Assembly (NCBI GenBank): GCA_937916485.1
Contig: CALFSV010000111.1
Span: 1-6,684, forward strand
DNA: 6,684 bases
Direction of reading: 5' to 3'
Source: an uncultured Paracoccaceae bacterium
Lineage (GTDB): Bacteria; Pseudomonadota; Alphaproteobacteria; Rhodobacterales; Rhodobacteraceae
The notes below the pieces were generated by a model, which worked only from the letters and a program-made list of their open reading frames with translations, searched no databases and was not told where the DNA came from. Below, piece by piece: positions 1 through 5,259 of the stretch (position 1 is the stretch's first letter; every line of letters begins with the position of its first letter). Both the position numbers and the translations under genes were made by a program.

Positions 1-1
1 A

Positions 2-2053
2 CCCCGAACGGCGATCGTGGCGTTCTCGGCGGCCAACGTATACGCGGTGGCAGAACTGCTTCGCCGCCAGCGTGGCGGCGCAGCAGTCGTACTGGGGGCG
101 CTCAGTCCCCGCACGCGAAACGCGCAAGTGGCTATGTATGAGGCCGGCGAAGTTGAATATCTGGTTGCAACGGATGCGATCGGAATGGGCCTCAATATGA
201 ACATCGCCCATGTCGGGTTCTCGTCACTGACCAAATATGACGGCCAGGGTTTTCGTCGTCTATCCGCCGCCGAGATCGCACAAATTTCCGGCCGTGCTGG
301 CCGCTATATGCAGGACGGAACTTTTGGTCCGACAGCCGAACTGGACCCTTTTGAGCCCGAGCTCGTCGAGGCGATCCAAAATCATGAATTCGAGGCCATT
401 CGCGGACTGTATTGGCGCTCAAGCGCACTCGATTTCAATTCGACAGATGCGCTGCGGCGCAGTCTGGACACCCGCCCTCCTGCTCCGGAACTGCGCCGAG
501 CCCGTGCTGCGGATGACTACAATGCGCTGCTGGCGGCCAGCGCTCATGCCGATATACAAGACACAGCATCGAACCCCGAACTGGTTCGCCTGCTTTGGGA
601 GGTTTGTCAGATTCCTGACTTCAGTGGCGACCTGTCAGGCAACCACCATCGTCTAGTCGGGCGCATCTATCGGTTTCTGACCAACTCAAAGGCCGTCATT
701 CCAGCGGAATGGATCGAGCGATCCATTGGACAGTTTGATCGCACCGATGGCGATATAGACACGTTGATGGCGCGTATTTCGGGTGTTCGCACGTGGTCTT
801 ACATAACGCATCGCCGAAATTGGCTGGATGATCACGAGGGATGGCAGTCCCGGACGCGAGCGCTTGAGGACAAGCTTTCTGATGCCTTGCATGATCGACT
901 GACTCAGCGTTTTGTGGACCGGAAAGCGGCGGTGCTGACACGTCGTCTGCGCGAGAACAAGGAATTGCTTGCGGGCGTCGCCGAAGATGGCAAGGTTACG
1001 GTTGAAAGCGAAGAAGTGGGAAGACTTGATGGTTTTAGATTTGTACCAACCGATGAAGACGTTGCCGCGAGTGCACGTCTGATGGCGGCGGCCAACAACG
1101 CTGTACGCGAATCCATTGGAGCACGGATAGCGGCGCTGGCAGGGTCGGATGACGCTGCGTTTGTGCTTGACCATGCCGCAGCCCAGATCAAGTGGCAGGG
1201 CGCGCCGGTTGCGCGGATTGCAGCGGGGGCGGATATCCTTCACCCGGCGGTTGAGGTTCTGCCCAGCGAATTGCTTGATGCGCCGTTGCGCGAAGAAGTG
1301 CGCAAGCGTCTGCAAGGGTGGCTGGATGCACATCTGGGCACCGAACTGGCGCCGCTCTTTGTGCTTGCGCAGGGGGAGTTTTCCGGCGCGGCACGCGGAT
1401 TGGCGTTTCGTCTTGGTGAAGGCCTGGGGTGTGCTCTTCGGGCGCGCGGCGATGATCCGAGCGCGCATTTGGGGGAGGATGACAAGAAGGCCATTGCCAA
1501 AGCCGGCGTGCGAATTGGCGTTGCGACGGCTTATCTGCCCGCGATGCTGAAGGGGCGAGTCATGGCGCTCAAGGCAATGTTGTTCCGCATTTGCCATGGA
1601 AATGATCAGCCACTTCCCGATGGTGGTGCGACGGCGATGCCATGTTCGGAACTTGTCGATACCAACTGGTATCTGTCGTTAGGGTTTTGCCCGGCAGGTC
1701 CCATTGCCATCCGGGCGGATGAACTCGAGCGTATGCTGGCTGTGCTCCGGCGCGGGACGAAGGAAGGTGAGTTCGCGGTTAATCCGGACATTCTTTCCCG
1801 GATCGATGCGCCCGCCGATGTTTTTGCCCGCATGTTGCGCAGTCAGGGTTATGACGTGCGTGAGGCGGAAGACGGGATCAAGGTTACGCGCCGCCCACGG
1901 GCCAAACGCAAGCCGCCCCGCGCAAAAGACGGGCCAAGACAGGCGGGTGCGAAGCCCGTCCGAGGCAAGACGAAGCCCAAGAAGTCCGAACCTGTTTTTG
2001 ACCCGGACTCGCCTTTTGCCAAACTGCAGGAGCTCAAGGAGCGCATGCGTTGA
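2..2053 (+). CDS. SUV3-like ATP-dependent RNA helicase, C-terminal part (5' end outside window)
   Basis: The reading frame is open from base 2, so the gene starts upstream; 683 residues are visible. The first in-frame start-like codon (GTG at 17) is internal, because the residues before it (PRTA, then IVAFSA) already belong to the helicase fold. Counting from base 2, motif V (ATDAIGMGLNM) is at about residues 56-66 and motif VI (QISGRAGR) at 94-101. The Walker A and DExH motifs must lie in the missing N-terminal part, probably about 250-300 residues. The long middle region has no motif I can name. The last ~55 residues form a tail rich in Lys, Arg and Pro, likely an RNA-binding extension, ending in a short helix-like segment (FAKLQELKERMR). 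The family is superfamily 2, related to mitochondrial SUV3 helicases that unwind RNA for decay; the substrate here is inferred. The stop overlaps the next gene by 4 bases, which suggests translational coupling with the S4 protein. Confidence 0.9.
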   Translation, partial: PRTAIVAFSAANVYAVAELLRRQRGGAAVVLGALSPRTRNAQVAMYEAGEVEYLVATDAIGMGLNMNIAHVGFSSLTKYDGQGFRRLSAAEIAQISGRAGRYMQDGTFGPTAELDPFEPELVEAIQNHEFEAIRGLYWRSSALDFNSTDALRRSLDTRPPAPELRRARAADDYNALLAASAHADIQDTASNPELVRLLWEVCQIPDFSGDLSGNHHRLVGRIYRFLTNSKAVIPAEWIERSIGQFDRTDGDIDTLMARISGVRTWSYITHRRNWLDDHEGWQSRTRALEDKLSDALHDRLTQRFVDRKAAVLTRRLRENKELLAGVAEDGKVTVESEEVGRLDGFRFVPTDEDVAASARLMAAANNAVRESIGARIAALAGSDDAAFVLDHAAAQIKWQGAPVARIAAGADILHPAVEVLPSELLDAPLREEVRKRLQGWLDAHLGTELAPLFVLAQGEFSGAARGLAFRLGEGLGCALRARGDDPSAHLGEDDKKAIAKAGVRIGVATAYLPAMLKGRVMALKAMLFRICHGNDQPLPDGGATAMPCSELVDTNWYLSLGFCPAGPIAIRADELERMLAVLRRGTKEGEFAVNPDILSRIDAPADVFARMLRSQGYDVREAEDGIKVTRRPRAKRKPPRAKDGPRQAGAKPVRGKTKPKKSEPVFDPDSPFAKLQELKERMR
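2036..2041 (+). promoter_or_regulatory. Ribosome binding site for the S4 gene (TTG start)
   Basis: AAGGAG lies inside the end of the helicase gene, 8 bases before the TTG at 2050. It supports this rare start codon and the 4-base TTGA overlap with the helicase stop codon. Confidence 0.7.
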
Positions 2054-2439
2054 CGCCGGAGAGTGCGCCGATTGAAACTCTGCGTCTCGACAAGTGGCTC
2101 TGGTACGCACGCTTTTGCAAAACCCGTAGCCTCGCCACGGCAATGTGCCGGAATGGTCAGGTGCGGGTGAACAAGGAACCAGTGCGAAAGTCCAATCAGC
2201 CGGTGCGGGTCGGGGATGTCCTCACCTTTGCGCAGGGGCCCTGGATCCGGGTTATCCGAATTGCGGTGCTTGGCGAACGACGTGGTCCGGCGCCCGAAGC
2301 ACAAAGCCTATACGAAGATATTTCGCCCCCCATGCCGCCCCGTGAAAAACGGGTCCCGGTCAGTGGTCTGCGGGAGGCGGGTGCGGGCCGTCCGACCAAA
2401 CGTGAACGTCGGGCCATCGACCGCTTGCTCGACAACTAG
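2050..2439 (+). CDS. S4-domain RNA-binding protein, heat shock protein 15 (HslR) type
   Basis: This 129-residue protein carries an S4 RNA-binding fold at about residues 11-72. It opens with the family signature LRLDKWLWYARFCKTRS and continues through CRNGQVRVN and the basic segment before VRVGDVLTF. The C-terminal end (GRPTKRERRAIDRLLDN) is also typical of this family. In E. coli, Hsp15 (HslR) binds 50S subunits carrying a stalled peptidyl-tRNA and helps recycle them; a similar ribosome-rescue role is inferred here. The start is TTG at 2050, chosen because a good Shine-Dalgarno sequence precedes it by 8 bases and because it overlaps the helicase stop as TTGA. No other in-frame start lies before the S4 signature. 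The coupling to an RNA helicase fits a shared role in RNA or ribosome metabolism. Family assignment is firm; the exact function is not proven. Confidence 0.9.
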   Translation: MTPESAPIETLRLDKWLWYARFCKTRSLATAMCRNGQVRVNKEPVRKSNQPVRVGDVLTFAQGPWIRVIRIAVLGERRGPAPEAQSLYEDISPPMPPREKRVPVSGLREAGAGRPTKRERRAIDRLLDN

Positions 2440-2505
2440 GCGTGGTTTTTTTTGATCACACCTCCGTGGTTGTTTGTGCGCGTCCTCGTCGTGTAGATAG
2501 GTTTC

Positions 2506-2973
2506 ATGTTTGATCGATTGAAGGAAATATTCGGCGGAGATACCGAATCGTCTGATGGTCCGCGTGAGCGCGCTGTTGATGATCTGCAACTCGCATCGGC
2601 GGCACTTCTTGTTGAAGCCGCCCGGATGGATGATGACTTTGGGCAGGATGAGCACGCCGTCATTGAGCGACTCCTGCGCGAGCGGTTTTCACTCAGCGTT
2701 GAGGATGCCGACCGGCTTGTCGGGGCCGCGAACAAGGTGTCTGCGGATTCCGCTGAGTTGTTCGGGTTTACGAGCAAGATCAAGGATGCGTTCGATGAAG
2801 AAGAACGCATTCAGATGATCGAGATGCTTTGGGAGGTTGTTTTTGCCGATGGGAAGTTGGACGATCTTGAGGCAAACCTGTTGCGAAGGGTCGCGGGCCT
2901 CCTTTACGTTACGGATCGGGACAGTGGGGATGCCCGCAAACGGGTGCTTGACCGCGTAAGCTCAGCTTCGTAA
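2506..2973 (+). CDS. TerB-like (tellurite resistance TerB/DjlA-type) small helical protein
   Basis: This is a 155-residue acidic protein with no signal peptide or membrane segment, so it is probably cytosolic. After a short leader ([11 protein letters not shown]) comes an all-helical TerB-like domain at about residues 25-150. It contains two similar acidic motifs: [11 protein letters not shown] at 39-49 and [10 protein letters not shown] at 113-122. Paired motifs of this kind are typical of TerB-like proteins, in which conserved acidic residues are thought to bind metal. The segment [15 protein letters not shown] (127-141) is typical of the alphaproteobacterial members. Despite the name there is no tellurite gene cluster here, so a tellurite role should not be assumed; the function is unknown. 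The gene lies 66 bases after the S4 gene and 38 before fdxA in the same direction, probably in one transcript. The ATG at 2506 has only a weak binding site (AGATAGG). The family call is good; the cellular role is open. Confidence 0.85.
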   Translation: MFDRLKEIFGGDTESSDGPRERAVDDLQLASAALLVEAARMDDDFGQDEHAVIERLLRERFSLSVEDADRLVGAANKVSADSAELFGFTSKIKDAFDEEERIQMIEMLWEVVFADGKLDDLEANLLRRVAGLLYVTDRDSGDARKRVLDRVSSAS

Positions 2974-2997
2974 GTCGATCTCCAAGAAGAAGGCCAA

Positions 2998-3002
2998 AAG
3001 GA
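2998..3002 (+). promoter_or_regulatory. Ribosome binding site for fdxA
   Basis: AAGGA lies 9 bases before the ATG at 3012 and supports that start. The ferredoxin sequence also begins with its expected N-terminus (MPYVVTEAC) at this codon. Confidence 0.65.
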
Positions 3003-3011
3003 TTAAAGAAT

Positions 3012-3350
3012 ATGCCGTACGTCGTTACCGAAGCCTGCATCAAGTGCAAGTACACCGACTGTGTTGAAGTCTGCCCGGTTGATTGTTTCTACGAGGGTGA
3101 GAACATGCTGGTCATTCATCCTGACGAGTGCATCGATTGTGGCGTCTGTGAGCCGGAATGCCCCGCTGAGGCAATTATTCCTGATGTTGAGCCCGAGGCC
3201 GAGAAGTGGCTGGAGCTGAACCGGGATTATTCAGAGAAATGGCCGAACATCACCTCCAAGAAGGACGAAGCGCCCGAAGCAGACAGCTTCAAGGGTGAAG
3301 ACGGCAAGTTCGACAAGTTCTTTAGTGCGAATCCAGGCAGCGGCGACTAG
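3012..3350 (+). CDS. fdxA: Ferredoxin FdxA, [3Fe-4S][4Fe-4S] type
   Basis: This 112-residue protein closely resembles Azotobacter vinelandii ferredoxin I. Nine cysteines fall at 9, 12, 17, 21, 25, 40, 43, 46 and 50. By comparison with A. vinelandii FdI, Cys9, Cys17 and Cys50 should hold the [3Fe-4S] cluster, and Cys21, Cys40, Cys43 and Cys46 the [4Fe-4S] cluster, leaving Cys12 and Cys25 free. The segments [18 protein letters not shown] and [16 protein letters not shown] are diagnostic. The C-terminal half contains WPNIT, also shared with FdI, and an acidic and lysine-rich tail. It is a soluble low-potential electron carrier; its partner cannot be read from the sequence. The gene is likely the last of the helicase-S4-terB-fdxA run, since a strong terminator hairpin follows 69 bases after its stop. 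Adjacency to carD is an arrangement I recall from other alphaproteobacteria. Confidence 0.96.
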   Translation: MPYVVTEACIKCKYTDCVEVCPVDCFYEGENMLVIHPDECIDCGVCEPECPAEAIIPDVEPEAEKWLELNRDYSEKWPNITSKKDEAPEADSFKGEDGKFDKFFSANPGSGD

Positions 3351-3398
3351 TTGCTGAGTCTCCGTTGTGTCGGGGACCTACCAAAACGCCTGATTTTC

Positions 3399-3407
3399 TG
3401 TTATACT
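3399..3407 (+). promoter_or_regulatory. Extended -10 promoter-like element (TGTTATACT)
   Basis: TG at 3399-3400, one base, then TATACT at 3402-3407 matches an extended -10 box, with 5 of 6 bases of the TATAAT consensus. No convincing -35 box lies 16-18 bases upstream (TACCAA at 3379-3384). The element overlaps the interrupted palindrome ATACT-AG-AGTAT (3403-3414). Transcription would start near 3413-3415, just before the hairpin at 3419. It could be a carD promoter, but the hairpin right after it makes this uncertain, and chance in an AT-rich spacer is possible. Confidence 0.3.
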
Positions 3408-3418
3408 AGAGTATCGGT

Positions 3419-3446
3419 AGGGACGGCTTCGGCCGTCCCTCGTTTT
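3419..3446 (+). terminator. Intrinsic terminator after fdxA, 9-bp stem with TTCG loop
   Basis: AGGGACGGC (3419-3427) pairs perfectly with GCCGTCCCT (3432-3440) around a TTCG tetraloop, one of the most stable RNA loops. It is followed by CG and TTTT (3443-3446). The position, 69 bases after the fdxA stop and 104 bases before the likely carD start, suits the end of the fdxA transcript. The T-run is short, so some read-through into carD is possible. Confidence 0.8.
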
Positions 3447-3549
3447 GTAATATGCGCAATTGATGGACGTAGAGGGCCTGTTTTCTGGTGAAACTGCAGG
3501 TTCTTCGACGGGTCCGGTAGATGCGAGACACTTTTTGACGGATTTGAAT
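3447..3549 (+). other. Leader region of carD, with an in-frame alternative start
   Basis: These 103 bases separate the fdxA terminator from the likely carD start. The carD frame is open through the part from 3460, with TTG at 3460 and ATG at 3463, which would add 30 or 29 residues to CarD. No Shine-Dalgarno sequence precedes either codon, and the added residues resemble no CarD I know, so I read the region as untranslated. A three-codon ORF (ATG at 3452, stop TGA at 3461) overlaps the ATG at 3463 by one base. TAATAT (3448-3453) resembles a -10 box, but its -35 position would fall inside the hairpin. Confidence 0.4.
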
Positions 3550-4296
3550 ATGGCGAAAGCAGCAACGGCGAAGAAAAAACCGGATAGCAAGACAAAGACC
3601 GCGGCAAAGAAACCTGCTGCGAAGGCGGCAGCCGCAAAGAAAGCGGCCCCGAAGGCGGCCGCGAAGAAACCTGCAGCCCCCAAGGCGGCCGCGAAGAAAC
3701 CTGCAGCCCCCAAGGCAGCAAAAGCAGCAGCACCCAAATCCAGCGCGGCAAAGCCAGCTGCGAAGGCCGAGGCGAAAGCGCCGGCCAAGCGGGCGCCTGC
3801 AAAGCGGGAAAAGCTCGAGTTTTCAGAAGGCGATTTCGTGGTTTATCCGACCCATGGCGTTGGTCAGGTGACCGGTGTGCAGAATTTCGAGATCGCTGGT
3901 GAGAAATTGAAGCTCTTTGTGATCAGTTTCGAACGCGAGCGGATGACCCTCAAGGTGCCGATCACCAAAGTGAAGGAATCCGGGCTCCGGAAATTGGCGA
4001 GCCGAAAGGTGATCGACAATGCGCTGAAGGCACTCAAGGGGCGTGTGCGTGTGAAGCGGACAATGTGGAGCCGACGCGCGCAGGAGTATGAGGCCAAGAT
4101 CAACTCCGGCGATCCGGTCCAGATTGCCGAGGTTGTTCGCGACCTTCATCGAAATGAAGATCAGCCAGACCAGTCCTACTCTGAGCGCCAGATGTACCAG
4201 GCAGCACTTGACCGGTTCTCGCGTGAACTGGCCGCGGTCGAAAGCACCTCGCCCGAAGAGGCTGTCGAGAAACTGGAGAACATCCTTTCATCATAG
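3550..4296 (+). CDS. carD: CarD/CdnL-family RNA polymerase-binding regulator with Lys/Ala/Pro-rich N-terminal tail
   Basis: The protein has 248 residues from the ATG at 3550. Residues 88-248 form a complete CarD/CdnL protein. The RNA polymerase-interacting Tudor-like domain starts at KLEFSEGDFVVYPTHGVGQV (88-107) and runs to about 150. A helical DNA-contacting domain follows, with MWSRR at 172-176 and the family segment QIAEVVRDLHRN. Trp173 aligns with the tryptophan (W85 in Mycobacterium CarD) that wedges into the upstream edge of the -10 region to stabilise open complexes. In this family the role is to promote transcription of rRNA and housekeeping genes. Residues 1-87 are an apparently disordered tail of Ala, Lys and Pro resembling a histone H1 tail, probably binding DNA non-specifically. 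Usual alphaproteobacterial CdnL is about 160-170 residues, so the tail is an addition. The start at 3550 has only a weak binding site (CGGA, 7 bases before it). The gene is flanked by terminators, so it is probably transcribed alone. Confidence 0.93.
   Translation: MAKAATAKKKPDSKTKTAAKKPAAKAAAAKKAAPKAAAKKPAAPKAAAKKPAAPKAAKAAAPKSSAAKPAAKAEAKAPAKRAPAKREKLEFSEGDFVVYPTHGVGQVTGVQNFEIAGEKLKLFVISFERERMTLKVPITKVKESGLRKLASRKVIDNALKALKGRVRVKRTMWSRRAQEYEAKINSGDPVQIAEVVRDLHRNEDQPDQSYSERQMYQAALDRFSRELAAVESTSPEEAVEKLENILSS
3652..3716 (+). repeat. 30-bp in-frame tandem repeat inside the CarD tail
   Basis: The sequence repeats perfectly with a period of 30 bases over 65 bases, about 2.2 copies (3652-3681, 3682-3711 and five further bases). 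Each unit encodes KAAAKKPAAP, and the reading frame is kept because 30 is a multiple of three. Each full unit contains GCGGCCGC (3655-3662 and 3685-3692). Identity at synonymous positions points to a recent duplication, or to slippage, rather than ancient repeats under selection for protein sequence alone. Confidence 0.95.
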
Positions 4297-4297
4297 T

Positions 4298-4309
4298 CCG
4301 CTCGAGCGG
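4298..4309. repeat. Perfect 12-bp palindrome just after the carD stop
   Basis: CCGCTCGAGCGG reads the same on both strands and begins two bases after the carD stop codon. As RNA it could form only a small hairpin with strained loop geometry, or act as a dimer site. It lies 9 bases before the terminator stem and may simply add structure to the 3' end of the mRNA. No function can be assigned. Confidence 0.4.
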
Positions 4310-4317
4310 GACGAACG

Positions 4318-4350
4318 AAAAGGCCAGTCCCCAGCGGAACTGGCCTTTTT
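4318..4350 (+). terminator. Intrinsic terminator after carD
   Basis: AAAAGGCCAGT (4318-4328) pairs perfectly with ACTGGCCTTTT (4339-4349) around a 10-base loop. The descending arm runs into TTTTT (4346-4350), then CTTT. With A's before the stem and T's after it, it could also work on the opposite strand, but no leftward gene ends here. It starts 22 bases after the carD stop. Confidence 0.88.
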
Positions 4351-4414
4351 CTTTGCCGTGGTCCTGACTTCGCAGCTTGCTCCGACGCGAAACGCTAATT
4401 CATCCTGCGCGGAC

Positions 4415-4420
4415 AAGGAG
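4415..4420 (+). promoter_or_regulatory. Ribosome binding site deciding a TTG start at 4427
   Basis: AAGGAG lies 6 bases before TTG 4427, near-ideal spacing. The next in-frame start, ATG 4436, would be 15 bases away, which is too far. The TTG is therefore the better start for the phosphoesterase-like gene. Confidence 0.75.
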
Positions 4421-4426
4421 CTTTGA

Positions 4427-5251
4427 TTGTCTCAGATGATTGCTAATGGCGAGAAACTCGCTCTGCTGCGCGGCGCGCAGCGGGTTTGGGCGATTTCATC
4501 TGTTCACGGAGAAGCGGAAAGATTGCGCGCTTTGCACGAGGCAATCTCCAGACAGTTTCAGCCCGGTGACCGTCTCGTCTATCTGGGAAACATCCTCGGC
4601 CATGGCCCCGATGTGACCGATGCCGTGGATGAAGTGCTGGCATTTCGTCGCGCGGTTATTTCGGCACATGGCATGTTTGCCGCTGACGTTGTTGTCTTGC
4701 GCGGTGCGCAGGAAGAGATGTGGCAAAAATTGCTGCAACTTCAGCTGGCTCTCAATTCCGGTGAGGTTTTCGACTGGATGATGGAACAGGGTGTGGGGGC
4801 CACGCTCAAAAGTTATGGGGGGGATGTTTCCGCCGGCCGTGTTGCGGCGCGTGCTGGTGCGGCTATGTGTGCACGGTGGACGGCGAGCCTTCGGGATCAA
4901 ATTCACGGCCGTTCCGGACACACGCAACTCATGTCGGCGTTGCGGCGTGCGGCGGTGAACCTGTCCCCAGACGGGCAGCCACAGTTGCTCTTTGTCAATG
5001 CCGGGATTGATCCCCAGCGCCCGTTGGAAGCGCAAAAAGACAGTTTCTGGTGGCCTCCGGATCAACTGGAAACAATGGAAGGCCCTTACGGTGAGTATGC
5101 ACGGATCGTCGCCGGGTATGACCGGCAGATGCGCGGCGTTACCGAAACCCCGTTCACAGTATCGGTGGATGCCGGTGCGGGTCGCGGGGGCGCGCTTCTG
5201 GCGACATGTGTTGAGAGTACAGGCGCGTTGGTAAAAACCCTCGAAGCCTGA
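4427..5251 (+). CDS. Metallophosphoesterase-fold protein with degenerate active site (possible pseudoenzyme)
   Basis: The 274-residue protein has the layout of a PPP-type metallophosphoesterase but with altered signature motifs. Where active enzymes have GDxHG it has SSVHG (24-28); where they have GDxxDRG it has GNILGHG (54-60) after GDRLVYL; where they have GNH(E/D) it has RGAQEE (92-97); and the HAG motif is NAG (191-193, in FVNAGIDP). The GH motif expected near the C-terminus is replaced around RGVTETPF, although the following SVDAGAGRGG block is kept. Only His27 of the expected metal ligands is clearly retained. The fold is well supported by motif order and spacing, but catalysis is doubtful; a binding or regulatory role, or a different metal site, is possible. 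No signal peptide or membrane segment is visible. It starts with TTG at 4427, supported by AAGGAG. It lies 130 bases after carD, beyond a terminator, so it needs its own promoter, which I could not identify. A run of seven G's (4817-4823) lies within the gene; the frame is intact. Confidence 0.78.
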   Translation: MSQMIANGEKLALLRGAQRVWAISSVHGEAERLRALHEAISRQFQPGDRLVYLGNILGHGPDVTDAVDEVLAFRRAVISAHGMFAADVVVLRGAQEEMWQKLLQLQLALNSGEVFDWMMEQGVGATLKSYGGDVSAGRVAARAGAAMCARWTASLRDQIHGRSGHTQLMSALRRAAVNLSPDGQPQLLFVNAGIDPQRPLEAQKDSFWWPPDQLETMEGPYGEYARIVAGYDRQMRGVTETPFTVSVDAGAGRGGALLATCVESTGALVKTLEA

Positions 5252-5259
5252 CGTCTCTC

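Noticed and set aside
686..1597. A 303-codon open frame on the reverse strand inside the helicase gene.
   Set aside because: It lies wholly opposite a well-recognised coding region, has no recognisable domain, and its composition is what antisense translation of GC-rich coding DNA gives.
2446..2453. Run of eight T's just after the S4 gene, resembling the end of a terminator.
   Set aside because: No stable GC-rich hairpin precedes it; only a three-pair CGC/GCG stem can be drawn across the end of the S4 gene.
2470..2499. TTGTTT, 18 bases, TAGATA before the TerB-like gene, as a promoter.
   Set aside because: Both boxes match consensus at only about three of six positions, and transcription would start almost at the start codon.
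3378..3788. Ala/Phe-rich reverse-strand frames opposite the CarD tail.
   Set aside because: They are the complement of the Lys/Ala repeats and run across the fdxA terminator; no binding site or domain supports them.
4376..4401. TTGCTC and TAATTC before the phosphoesterase-like gene as a promoter.
   Set aside because: The spacing is only 13 bases and both boxes are poor matches, so it would not be a standard sigma-70-type promoter.
4817..4823. Run of seven G's in the phosphoesterase-like gene as a phase-variation tract.
   Set aside because: The tract is short, encodes ordinary Gly-Gly in an intact frame, and sits far from the gene start; nothing else suggests switching.
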